Shown here piece after piece: positions 1 to 8,290 of a stretch of 64,000 nt of DNA. The DNA lies in contig NZ_FMCU01000006.1 in assembly GCF_900091525.1 (NCBI RefSeq), positions 1-64,000 on the forward strand. Direction: 5' to 3'. Position numbers and translations under genes: made by a program. Position 1 is the stretch's first letter. Each line of letters opens with the position of its first letter. This DNA is from Micromonospora matsumotoense. GTDB lineage: Bacteria > Actinomycetota > Actinomycetes > Mycobacteriales > Micromonosporaceae. The notes beneath the pieces were generated by a model that had not been told where the DNA came from, did no database searches, and worked only from the letters and a program-made list of their open reading frames with translations.

Positions 1-308
1 GAACTGCGGCGTCGGGTCGGCTGATCAGCCGGTCCGTCGACGGCACCAGGGCTGGAGAACGACACCGAAGGCGCTGCAGGACGGGAAGACCTCGCTGGCG
101 GCCATTGCGACGCCGCGATCTGGGCCCCGGTGACCGGCAGGGTGGGCGAGACCTGGTCGAGCAAGCGCTGCGCCAGGGTGGCGTCGATCTCGACGTCTGC
201 GCTGATGCGAACATCGGCCGCGGTCGCCAGGTCCACGACGTCGTCGCTGGTGAACCCATCAGCTCCGAGAGTACTCAGCCGTCGCGCGAACTCCTGGACA
301 TTGATCAT
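1..308 (-). CDS. Hypothetical protein, N-terminal part (runs off the window)
   Basis: An open minus-strand frame starts at ATG 308 and continues through position 1 without a stop, so only about 102 residues are seen. A GAGG ribosome site lies 6 nt before this ATG, which is why I prefer it to the ATG 12 nt upstream (320). The visible protein begins MINVQEFARRLSTLGADGFT and has an acidic, helical N-terminal part followed by a Pro/Ala/Ser-rich stretch. No family is recognised. It could be an accessory-element protein, because it lies beside an integrative-element module. The coding call rests on the ribosome site and the ordered amino-acid composition only. Confidence 0.45.
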   Translation of the reverse strand, partial: MINVQEFARRLSTLGADGFTSDDVVDLATAADVRISADVEIDATLAQRLLDQVSPTLPVTGAQIAASQWPPARSSRPAAPSVSFSSPGAVDGPADQPTRRRS

Positions 309-569
309 TTGCAGCCTCATCGTCGGATTGTTAATCATCCACCGTAACCCCCGCTTCGGTCGGCGGATCCGGCGCCCACCGTGCGGGCTACCGGGGCCGA
401 CAGTCGGCGCCGACAAACTGCGACCGCTGCGCGGAAGGTCCGCAACTCTTCAGTGAGCTGATCGCGCCTGCAGGGCCGTCACGCTCTGTGTTACCCATGC
501 TGTCCCGCGACGCCCGGAAATGCCGCTTACCGCGTGCTGGGCAGCTTCATTCGAGCGGTTGGGCAGTGG

Positions 570-1226
570 TCAGGTGGTCGGCTTGTTGTGTTTGCGGATG
601 AGGTCGGGTAGTTCGGTGAGTGAGTCGAGGTGGAACAGGCAGCGGTTGCTGATCGCTGTGTCGTTGAGGATGTGTCCCCAGGGTCCTCGGCGGATGAGTG
701 CGGTGGGGATTCCTGCTTCCTGTGCTGGTCGGATGTCGTTGTCGAGGCGGTCTCCGACGTAGAGCACCTGGTCGGCTGGGCAGCCGGCTTCGGTGACTAC
801 GCGGTCGAAGAAGGCGGGGGAGGGTTTCTCGACGCCCCAGCCGTCCGAGGTGCCGATCACGTCCACCGGGAGGTTCAGGGCGCGCAGGATGGTTTCTGCG
901 CGTGCTGTCTGGTTGCCGGCGAGGCCGACGTGGAGCCCTGCCGCGCGTAGCGCGGCCAGGCAGGGTCGGGCGTCGGGGTAGAGGTCGTCTTCGGTGAATG
1001 ATTCGGGTTGTCCTGCTGCGGTGCGGCGTTGCCGTTCCTGGGTCAGGTCGAATCCTGGTCGGAAGATTTGGAAGGTTTCCCGGTAGTCGAGGCCGCGGGC
1101 GATGACTGCGCCGAAGGCGGCGGAGAAGGTGTGGCGTGGTACGCCGAGCCAGTCTGCCCAGGTGCCGTACTCGCGGGACTCGTCGACGATGGTCTCGCCC
1201 ACATCGAAGAACACGCTGGTGATCAC
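570..1226 (-). CDS. HAD-superfamily hydrolase
   Basis: The 218-residue protein opens MITSVFFDVGETIVDE, the HAD motif I region with the nucleophilic Asp in FFDVGET. The usual second Asp of phosphatases is replaced by Gly, as in many HAD-IA members. Further motifs are GLAGNQT (motif II region), a Lys in GVEKPSPAFF (motif III) and the acidic YVGDRLDNDI (motif IV). Length and order fit a soluble subfamily IA hydrolase. The substrate cannot be told from sequence. It is separated from the replication module by more than 1.3 kb and is transcribed away from it, so a link to the mobile element is uncertain. Confidence 0.85.
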   Translation of the reverse strand: MITSVFFDVGETIVDESREYGTWADWLGVPRHTFSAAFGAVIARGLDYRETFQIFRPGFDLTQERQRRTAAGQPESFTEDDLYPDARPCLAALRAAGLHVGLAGNQTARAETILRALNLPVDVIGTSDGWGVEKPSPAFFDRVVTEAGCPADQVLYVGDRLDNDIRPAQEAGIPTALIRRGPWGHILNDTAISNRCLFHLDSLTELPDLIRKHNKPTT

Positions 1227-2571
1227 CTGGCGATTGTGCCGTGTGCCCTTCGGCGGATCAACGTGCGCCCCGAGCCGAGCCGAGCTGCTTGGCGCGGTGG
1301 GGGTGAAGTGTTACCCGTGGCGCTGGGTGAGCGTCTTCGACCTTGCTGGCCGGTGGGCATGAGGTGGCGGGATCGGCTCAATCGTGACCGCTCGATGTGG
1401 GACTGGGGCGGCGGCAGGCCGTGCGTGTGGTATGAGGCGGCCCTGAGATTGGTGGGGGTGGGGTGGGGGCGTAGGTCGGCCTGGTCTCTGAGGATCACAC
1501 CGGCAAGTTGGGCACCAGGATCCGCGTCGGGCGGTGTGAGAGGCGGAGGTCGTCTGCGTCTCGGTCATGCGAACGGGCCCTCTCCGGGCTCGATTCCTGG
1601 CCCGTAAGTGTGCTTCGGGTCAGAAGATCGTCTCATGAAGTGAGACGTTTACGAGCGTTGGTCAAGATTTTTCTGCCTGTTTCGGGCGCGGATTTGTGCC
1701 GCTGGGGTCCAGTGCGGGTTGGTGGGTGTCGGTGCGTCCGGCTGGGTCCGAAGGCATCGTGATCGGCTGCTGGTGGCGCTGGTTGACAGGGCTCTGCCGG
1801 GGAGGCGTACTGGTACGGACGTGACCGCGTGGCGGTCTGTCTGCCGGGTCCAATCGTCCAGGCTGGCGACGTTCCATGGAGGAGCGTCGCGGGTCGTTCG
1901 AGGCTCGGGGTGGGCGGATCGTCGTTGGTTTTGAGTGGTAGGGGGTTCGCGATGAAGGGTCTTTCTCCGGCGGGTTGAGTCGACGCCCTACCGAGCCGTG
2001 ACGTCGACGGCGTTCGGGGCATTTGTCTCCCGCTGCGATGCGCTGCCTGCCGGCGCGGCGGTATGCCGTCCTGCTTCCGTAGCTGCTGCCGCCGTTCTTG
2101 CTGCCGCGACCGCCCTTCTGGCGGTCGTGTCGGTCGGTGCTGTCCTCATCCGCCTTCGGGTCGGCCGGATGCCCGGTCGGGCTTTCGTTGTCAGCTCCAC
2201 AGAGCGCTTCTCCATAGTCCACCGCCGCTCGCCATGGCTGCATATCCCTGCGGCGTCGTGAATGCCGTCCCCATCTTCGTTGTGCTCAATCAAGGAGTTG
2301 TTGTGTTCTTCGTCCATCTCGTCTCTGTGCGCTCCGGCTTGGTGTCGGTGGCGGTGACAGATCCCGTTTCGGTGCCCGTTGCGGGGTCCGGATTGGCGTC
2401 GGTGTTGAGGTCAGTCTTCAACCAGACGCCGGAACGGACCCCCTGTCGTGTCTCACACCGCTGGTCAGGTCGGCTGTCAGCCCTGCTGGCTTGTCCTACG
2501 ACAGACCCTGCATGGTCCCGGGTCTCTCCCCCTGGGGCTGGCATTCCCTACAAGAGGGGAGGTGGTGGCTG
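1227..2571. other. 1.3-kb region without a supported gene
   Basis: Open frames exist on both strands but they are Arg/Pro/Gly/Ser-rich, overlap each other and have no good ribosome sites, so none is annotated. A nested hairpin lies at 1573-1605 (ACGGGCC/GGCCCGT enclosing CCGGG/CCTGG). The region sits directly upstream of a replication-relaxation gene and could hold the element's origin or promoter, but I see no iteron array or oriT that I can name. Confidence 0.4.
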
Positions 2572-3459
2572 GTGGATGATCCGGTCCTTCGGGTCCAGTC
2601 CCAGCTGACCGCCCGTGATCGTGTGTTGCTGGGCTGGCTCTACGACCACGGTGTGTTGACCTCGTTCCAGATCGCGCATGCCCTGTTCCCGTCTCTGGAT
2701 TTCTGTCAGCGGCGGTTGCGGACGTTGTACCGGTTGCGGTTGGTGGCGCGGTTCCGTCCGCTGCGCGCTGACGGCGGCTCGTACCCGTACCACTACGTCA
2801 TCGACCAGCTCGGTGCGGAGGTCGTCGCCGCTGGCCGTGACGAGCGTCCGCCCCGTCGTGATCACGCCCGGGTGGAGCGGCGCCGTTGGACGTCCAGCCG
2901 CACCCTGGAGCACCGCCTCGGGGTGAACGGCTTCTTCACCGACCTCGCCGGCTACGCCCGCACCCATGCTGATGTCCGGTTGGGGGAGTGGTTGTCGGAG
3001 GCGGCGTGCCGGCGGTCGGGGGTGTTCACCCGGCCGGAGGATCCGGCTCTGGTGCGCGCCTACCAGCCCCGGGTCCGTCCGGACGGCTACGGCCTGTGGG
3101 TTTCGGGTCGAACGTTGGTGCCGTTCTTCGTGGAGTACGACACCGGTGGTGAGCCGCTGTCGGTGTTGACCGGGAAGCTGGTCGGTTACCGGGAGTGGTT
3201 CGCGGCGATGGGGCGGGTGTGGCCGGTGTTGTTCTGGCTGCATTCCGCCGCCCGGGAGCGCAACCTGCGCCGGATGTGGGCCGAGACGCCGCCGTTGGTG
3301 CCGGTGGCTACCGGTGCCCGCGACCACGCCATCACGGCGGGCCTGTGTCCCGCTGAGGCGGTGTGGGCGGTGGCCGGCGGCGGCGGGCAACGGTCGACGC
3401 TGGCTGACCTGTCGGCCTGGGTCCTCGACGACCGTGACCCGACCGGGGAGGCGGCATGA
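2572..3459 (+). CDS. Replication-relaxation family protein
   Basis: Predicted protein of about 295 residues. The N-terminal winged-helix region (SQLTARDRVLLGWLYDHGVL, then TSFQIAHALFP) and the following RRLRTLYRLRLVARF segment match the Replic_Relax family that accompanies plasmids and integrative elements of actinomycetes. A central part contains VEYDTGGEPLSVLTGKL, resembling the nuclease-like core of that family. Start chosen at GTG 2572 because GGAGG lies 9 nt upstream; a longer reading to TTG 2491 has no such site. The next gene overlaps it by 4 bp (ATGA), so this is the first gene of an operon leading to the integrase. It probably acts in replication or mobilisation of the element. Confidence 0.8.
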   Translation: MDDPVLRVQSQLTARDRVLLGWLYDHGVLTSFQIAHALFPSLDFCQRRLRTLYRLRLVARFRPLRADGGSYPYHYVIDQLGAEVVAAGRDERPPRRDHARVERRRWTSSRTLEHRLGVNGFFTDLAGYARTHADVRLGEWLSEAACRRSGVFTRPEDPALVRAYQPRVRPDGYGLWVSGRTLVPFFVEYDTGGEPLSVLTGKLVGYREWFAAMGRVWPVLFWLHSAARERNLRRMWAETPPLVPVATGARDHAITAGLCPAEAVWAVAGGGGQRSTLADLSAWVLDDRDPTGEAA

Positions 3460-3791
3460 CCGACGACACCTCCCCGGAGTCCTTCATCGTGCGGCCGGCG
3501 GGTGCGACGGTGACGACCCCGGAGCCGTTCTGTCACCGGTCTTTCAGCGTCTCACCGGAGGCTGCTGACAGACCAGTGACAGCACCGGCCAGCCCTGACA
3601 GCGAGCGGACGGAGGTATCGTCCCGGCCTCCGCGTGGCCGGTCCGCGGACCGGCCCGAGACCGAGCCATTTACGGTCCTGGTCCGGCACGCCGGGACCGT
3701 TTACCCCCTGGTCCGGTCCGCAGACGCGGGCGGACCGGGCGTGCTGGTGGTCCGGTCCGGGGAGGTGGGCGGCTACGACCGCACTCGGTGA
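3456..3791 (+). CDS. Hypothetical protein, element operon
   Basis: A 111-residue frame starts at an ATG overlapping the previous stop (ATGA), which indicates translational coupling. The N-terminal two thirds is Pro/Thr/Ser-rich and looks disordered. The C-terminal part (FTVLVRHAGTVYPLVRSADA, then GGPGVLVVRSGEVGGYDRTR) is more ordered. No family is recognised. The position between the replication-relaxation gene and the DUF2637 gene supports its being real, but composition alone would not. Confidence 0.5.
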   Translation: MTDDTSPESFIVRPAGATVTTPEPFCHRSFSVSPEAADRPVTAPASPDSERTEVSSRPPRGRSADRPETEPFTVLVRHAGTVYPLVRSADAGGPGVLVVRSGEVGGYDRTR

Positions 3792-3840
3792 CTCGGACGT
3801 CGGTCCGGGACGGAGCCCGGCAGAGGGAGCTGTCCAGGTC

Positions 3841-4731
3841 GTGATCATGTTGGCGATTGGTGGGGCGGCGGGTGCGGCCAGCTTCACCCACGTCCACAAC
3901 GTCGCCGCTGCTCACGGTCAGCCGGGGTGGTTGGCGTGGGCGGACGCGATCGTGCTGGAGCTGATGTCCATCGCGTCCGGCCTGGAACTGCGCCGCCGGA
4001 AGCGGGCGCAGGTGTCGGTGGTGTTCCCGGCAGCGGTGTTGGCCTGCGCGGTGACGTTGTCGCTCGCGGCGCAGGTCGTGGAGGCCGAGCCGTCACCGAT
4101 CGGCTGGACCGCCGCGGCCGTGCCCGCGCTCGGGTTCCTGGTCATGGTCAAGATCGCCCTCGGCTACACCAACACCCCACCCGAACCCACACCAGCCGGA
4201 ACGCACCCGTCCACCGCCCGACCAGCGGACCAGCCCATCGCCAGCGCAAGCCAGCTTCCGGCGGACCGCACCGACGCCCAGCCCACCCTGCCGACGACGG
4301 ATCGGCGTCTGCCCGCGCGGACCGTCCACGACACCAGCAACGACCACCCACACACCGGACCGGACCACCCCCGGACCGGCGGACCGGTCCGCCGGCACCG
4401 GCCGTCGCGGCGCGGACCGTCCACCCACCCCACCGACACCGAAGCCCTGCTCCTGGTCGCCAGACGCGCACAGGAGGACCTCGCCGCCGAAGGCCGGCCG
4501 CTGACCCGCGCTGCCCTGGCCACCGCACTCCGCGCCACCGGCCACACCGTGTCCAACACCCGCGCGTCACAACTACTGAAGATCCTCAAAGCCGACCAGG
4601 CCCCACCAGCCCCCACCGCCGCCCAGCAGACTCCCGAGCCTGCCGACCGCGGCACCCTGCCGACAGCGCCAGAACCCGCCGCGCGTACCTCTGCACCGCT
4701 TCCACCGCAGTCAGGAGACCCCAACCTGTGA
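3841..4731 (+). CDS. DUF2637 membrane protein
   Basis: About 296 residues. Four hydrophobic segments occupy the first ~115 residues (VVIMLAIGGAAGAASFTHVH; a segment around WADAIVLELMSIASG; VVFPAAVLACAVTLSLAAQVV; AAAVPALGFLVMVKIALGY). This pattern and the HNVAAAHGQPGWLAWADA region match DUF2637 proteins found in actinomycete integrative elements. The C-terminal half is a Pro/Thr-rich linker followed by a helical region with LTRAALATALRATGHTVSNT, which resembles a small DNA-binding helix bundle. Start set at GTG 3841 with AGGGAG about 11 nt upstream. It overlaps the next gene by 4 bp. A role in conjugative spread or replication control is inferred from context. Confidence 0.7.
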   Translation: MIMLAIGGAAGAASFTHVHNVAAAHGQPGWLAWADAIVLELMSIASGLELRRRKRAQVSVVFPAAVLACAVTLSLAAQVVEAEPSPIGWTAAAVPALGFLVMVKIALGYTNTPPEPTPAGTHPSTARPADQPIASASQLPADRTDAQPTLPTTDRRLPARTVHDTSNDHPHTGPDHPRTGGPVRRHRPSRRGPSTHPTDTEALLLVARRAQEDLAAEGRPLTRAALATALRATGHTVSNTRASQLLKILKADQAPPAPTAAQQTPEPADRGTLPTAPEPAARTSAPLPPQSGDPNL

Positions 4732-5126
4732 ACGCCCACACCACTCCCACCCGCGACACCCAACCGACCAGCCCACCCCCGTCTACCAACGTGCCGTGGA
4801 CCGTCGAGCGGATCCGCGCTCTCGGTGCCGCCACCACCCTGCCCACCGCCGCGGCCGTCCTCGGGATCAGCCGGTCCCAGGCATACCGGCTCGCCGCCAC
4901 CGACACCTTCCCCACACCACTGATCCGCGCAGGCACCCGCATCATCGTCCCCGTCACCGGGCTCCTCCGACTCCTCCACATCGATGACCCCACCCCGAAC
5001 CCCCACGACGGCCGGCGACTTGATCCCGCCGTGGTGTCGAGCGTGGATGCAACGACCCCGCCACCAGCGGACTACACCCACCACCGCTGGCGGCACCACG
5101 TCGAGCACCCCGGAGACGACCAGTGA
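4728..5126 (+). CDS. HTH protein, likely excisionase (Xis-like)
   Basis: 132 residues from GTG 4728, overlapping the DUF2637 stop (GTGA). A MerR/excisionase-type helix-turn-helix lies at about residues 20-70: TVERIRALGAATTLPTAAAV, then LGISRSQAYRLAATDTFPTP, followed by IRAGTRIIVPVTGLLRLL. This is the usual form of AICE excisionases: HTH, 'ISRSQAYRLA' recognition helix and a short beta wing. The integrase gene begins inside its stop codon (GTGA at 5123-5126). The coupling xis-int is the common arrangement in actinomycete elements, and supports a role as recombination directionality factor. Confidence 0.75.
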   Translation: MNAHTTPTRDTQPTSPPPSTNVPWTVERIRALGAATTLPTAAAVLGISRSQAYRLAATDTFPTPLIRAGTRIIVPVTGLLRLLHIDDPTPNPHDGRRLDPAVVSSVDATTPPPADYTHHRWRHHVEHPGDDQ

Positions 5127-6595
5127 AAGGCTCCATCTTCAAACGCTGCGGCTGCCGCGACACCACCACCGGCCGTCGCCTGGGACGCTCCTGCCCTGAC
5201 CTGCGCCGGCCCGGCGGCGGCTGGTCCCGCAACCACGGCCAATGGCACTGGCAGATCGACCTACCCGCCCGCGCCAACGGCACCCGCCGCACACTGCGCC
5301 ACGGCCCCTACCCCACCCAAACCGACGCCGACACCATCCTCGACCGCATCCGCGCTGCCCTCGCCGTCCCCGACCCCACCGACCCCCACGCCATGGTCAA
5401 AACCGGCGACCTCATCGAGACCGCCGTCAAGACCGGCGCACCCGTCCCCACCCCCGACCAGGTCCGCCGCACCCTGCACCTGGACATCACCCCCACCGAA
5501 CTCCCCACCATGGCCGATTACCTCACCGACTGGCTCGCCGGACGCAAGAACATCAAGAAGGGCACCCTGCGCTCCTACGAGGGACACATCCGCCTGTACC
5601 TGATCCCGCACCTCGGGCACCTACGCATCGATCGGCTTCGCCCCGGTCACATCGACGCGATGTACGAGGCCATCGCCGAACGCAACACCACCATCGCCAC
5701 CCTGCGCGCCAGCCGCGACCCCGCCAAGCGCGACCAGGTCAAGAACCAGCGGGTCGTCGGCCCTCGCACGATGCACGTCATCCACGCCACCCTGCGCAAG
5801 GCCCTCAACGACGCGATGCGCCGACACCGCTACCTCGACATCAACCCCGCCCTCCTGATCGAGCTACCCCGCGCCCGCCCACCCAAGCCCACCGTGTGGA
5901 CCGACCAACGCGTCAAGACGTGGCGCGACACCGGCAAGACCCCGAGCCCGGTCATGATCTGGACCCCCGAACACACCGGACGATTCCTCGACCACACCCA
6001 CGACGCCGGCGACCGGCTCTACGCCCTCTACCATCTCATCACCTTCACCGGCCTCCGCCGAGGCGAAGCCTGCGGCCTGCACTGGGACGACCTCGACCTC
6101 GACGCCAAAACTCTCACCGTCCGCTGGCAACTCGTCCAACAAGGCTGGGCCACCGCCATCGACACCCCCAAGACCACCGACAGCGAAGCCACCGTCGCCC
6201 TCGACACCGAAACCGTCACCGTCCTCCGCACCCACCGGGCCCGCCACAACCGCGAACGCCTCGCCGCCGGCACCACCTGGACCCGGACTGGCCTCGTGTT
6301 CACCACCCCCACCGGCGGCAGACTCCACCCCGCCGACGTCACCGACCACTTCCACCACCTCGCCACCCAAGCCGGACTCCCACCCATCCGACTCCACGAC
6401 CTCCGACACGGCGCCGCCACCATGGGCCTCGCCGCCGGCATCCAGATGAAAGTCATCTCCAACCGACTCCGCCACTCCAGCCCACACTTCACCGCCACCT
6501 TCTACGGCGCCGTCCTCCCCGAACTCTCACACGCCGCCGCCGAAGCAACCGCCGCCATCGTCCCCCGACGTGGTGGAACCGCAAGACCGGCGTAA
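5123..6595 (+). CDS. Tyrosine recombinase/integrase
   Basis: 490 residues. N-terminal SAM-like DNA-binding domain (TMADYLTDWLAGRKNIKKGT, about residues 130-200). Catalytic core from about 290: Arg in TFTGLRRGEACGL (~310), His-x-x-Arg in RLHDLRHG (~424-427), and the likely tyrosine nucleophile in TATFYGAV (~460). All key residues are present, so it looks active. Starts at GTG 5123 within the stop of the excisionase-like gene. Such integrases usually recombine a phage-like attP next to int with the 3' end of a tRNA gene. I see no tRNA fragment just downstream of this gene; the only tRNA scar is at 27416-27460, about 21 kb away. Confidence 0.92.
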   Translation: MKGSIFKRCGCRDTTTGRRLGRSCPDLRRPGGGWSRNHGQWHWQIDLPARANGTRRTLRHGPYPTQTDADTILDRIRAALAVPDPTDPHAMVKTGDLIETAVKTGAPVPTPDQVRRTLHLDITPTELPTMADYLTDWLAGRKNIKKGTLRSYEGHIRLYLIPHLGHLRIDRLRPGHIDAMYEAIAERNTTIATLRASRDPAKRDQVKNQRVVGPRTMHVIHATLRKALNDAMRRHRYLDINPALLIELPRARPPKPTVWTDQRVKTWRDTGKTPSPVMIWTPEHTGRFLDHTHDAGDRLYALYHLITFTGLRRGEACGLHWDDLDLDAKTLTVRWQLVQQGWATAIDTPKTTDSEATVALDTETVTVLRTHRARHNRERLAAGTTWTRTGLVFTTPTGGRLHPADVTDHFHHLATQAGLPPIRLHDLRHGAATMGLAAGIQMKVISNRLRHSSPHFTATFYGAVLPELSHAAAEATAAIVPRRGGTARPA

Positions 6596-6734
6596 GACAC
6601 AGGGTCGCCCCCGTTGTCGCGTAGGTCAGCCAACGATGCTATCGGCGGCCCAGGACAACTCGCTGATCGAGCGAGCTGCCGTCGGAAGGATGAGCGCGTC
6701 GAGTGGCAGCGACAGGCACAGCAACTCCGCAGGG

Positions 6735-7124
6735 TCAGAGCGTGGAGATCCAGGCCGGTGCGTTAGTAGCGGCGGCCCGGATCCTCGCGTCGAGGGGAAA
6801 CTCGTGCAGGAGCAACCGGGCCCGTGCCTCGTCTATCTCAGAGATGCGGAAAAGCTCGGTGAACCACGGCAGGCACACTGCGAACTCGACGCTGTCTTCT
6901 AGCCTTCCGAGTTCGAGCAAGCGGCGAAAGCCGTAGGAGGTGTGTCCGGGCTGAGCTAGGAGATGCCGGGTTGCCCCCACGGCATCGCCGTACCGCTCGA
7001 CCATCTCGAGGAACTGAAACGGGTTGTAGCCCAACTTCCTGAGACGTGGGATGCCTTCGGCAACGTGCTCGTTGAATTTCACGCGAAGGGCTGCCAGCCA
7101 TTCTGCGTCTCGCTCCGTGTCCAT
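6735..7124 (-). CDS. Conserved hypothetical protein
   Basis: 129 residues from ATG 7124, preceded by GAAGGA about 7 nt upstream. The protein starts MDTERDAEWLAALRVKFNEH and contains RLRKLGYNPFQFLEMVERYG and LGRLEDSVEFAVCLPWFTEL. It is all-helical with no signal peptide or membrane segment. I recall similar small proteins scattered in actinobacterial genomes, but no function. It sits between the integrase (convergent) and the end of the DISARM operon, transcribed in the same direction as DISARM but separated from it by 455 bp. Confidence 0.7.
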   Translation of the reverse strand: MDTERDAEWLAALRVKFNEHVAEGIPRLRKLGYNPFQFLEMVERYGDAVGATRHLLAQPGHTSYGFRRLLELGRLEDSVEFAVCLPWFTELFRISEIDEARARLLLHEFPLDARIRAAATNAPAWISTL

Positions 7125-7579
7125 CGCCCATCCTTCAGTCGGTGTAAGCGGCCGGTTGTATTGCTTGGCCCGGTGGCGAAAGCCCCTGCACCCCTGTATG
7201 CCAGGGGAGCCCGCCTTCCTCGAAACTCTTGCCAGCGCACCGGTTGCTAAGTAAACAACGAGGACCCTAAGTGACATTCGCAGGTCGCAAGGGGTCCAGA
7301 GGTCGTCCAGGATGCGGCCCAAGTGCGAGCTGAGGGCCATGCCGGTAGACGGGCCTATTGATTGACCGTTATCGGTGTTATCCGGACGTGGTGCCCTACA
7401 CTGACAGGTGGAAAGGCGGGATCAGGGATCCCAGGCCAGCGTCTGGCTGTGTCGCGATGAGGCGGCGGGCGGCAGCCTGGCGAGGAGCTACCCCGAGGCT
7501 GTTCATCCAGATGGTGCAACCAGTCAGTGATCGCGGCGATCGGTAGCGCCCCGCCCGTGGTAAGTCGCCCGCGCACCTG
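7125..7579. other. Intergenic region after drmC
   Basis: No supported gene. Small frames here lack ribosome sites. The stretch must hold the end of the DISARM transcript and the promoter of the 7124 gene; I see no strong hairpin terminator. Confidence 0.4.
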
Positions 7580-8290
7580 TCAGGTCACTTGCTCGTAGAG
7601 GACCCCGTGCTTGCTCCGCATGAGGGCTTCGATCGATGCGGCGAGGTTGGTGTCGTGCACCAGCAGCCCCAGTTCGATGTTGGTGTTCTCGGCGCTGTAC
7701 GAGAAGTTCGCACTGGTCAGCAGTGTGATCGCGCGGTCGACGATGATGAACTTGGCGTGGCTGACCAGCGGACGGTGGCCTCTGCGCGGGGTCAGCGTCC
7801 GGAGTACGGTCGCCTTCGGCAGGTGGGTCGCGACGGCTGTCGGGGAGCCGGCGTGGGCGTCGAGGTACACCGTGACGCTCAGGCCGGGGCGCACTGCGGC
7901 GTTCTTGAGGGCGGTCCACATGCCCGAGTGCGGCGTGAAGTTGAAGCTGGAGCAGACGATCGACATGCGCGCGTCGTCGATGATGCGCTGAGCTTCACTG
8001 GTGAGACGGCCGGTCGTGGCTTGGACGCCGGGCATCGTCCAGACGGGGGAGATGGCGGTCCGGGCGGATCGTGCGCCGGCGATGGCCCGGAGTACGGCGA
8101 CCGAGTCGTCCCGGTGCTCCGGGCCGAGTTCGGCGGCGAGGAGTAGGCATTTCGCCTCGCTGCGGCGGGCGGCGTGTACTTCTTTCAGGGCTTGGCTGGT
8201 GGTGCCGCCGGCTTGTAGGACGGTGGCGAGTCGTTGTGCCTCGTATGCGGTCAGGAAGGCGCCGAGCGCCGTGTAGGGATCAGTAGACAT
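7580..8290 (-). CDS. drmC: DISARM protein DrmC (phospholipase D-like)
   Basis: 236 residues. The C-terminal half is a single phospholipase D/nuclease domain with the HxK motif at about 178-180 (SHAKFIIVD) followed by LLTSANFSYSAENTNIELG, a typical PLD signature. The N-terminal ~90 residues are helical. It is the last gene of the DISARM operon and overlaps drmB by 11 bp, so it is co-transcribed. In characterised DISARM systems DrmC is present in both classes but is not strictly needed for defence in the tested Bacillus system. One HKD motif means it would have to dimerise to form a full active site. Confidence 0.9.
   Translation of the reverse strand: MSTDPYTALGAFLTAYEAQRLATVLQAGGTTSQALKEVHAARRSEAKCLLLAAELGPEHRDDSVAVLRAIAGARSARTAISPVWTMPGVQATTGRLTSEAQRIIDDARMSIVCSSFNFTPHSGMWTALKNAAVRPGLSVTVYLDAHAGSPTAVATHLPKATVLRTLTPRRGHRPLVSHAKFIIVDRAITLLTSANFSYSAENTNIELGLLVHDTNLAASIEALMRSKHGVLYEQVT

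Noticed and set aside
1573..1605. tRNA-like T arm (CCGGG-CTCGATT-CCTGG) suggesting another tRNA fragment
   Set aside because: The loop begins with C instead of T, no acceptor or anticodon arm pairs with it, and the outer arms ACGGGCC/GGCCCGT make it a simple nested hairpin.
1633..2022. 129-codon minus-strand frame
   Set aside because: Pro/Ser/Thr/Arg-rich composition, no ribosome site and overlapped by several other frames.
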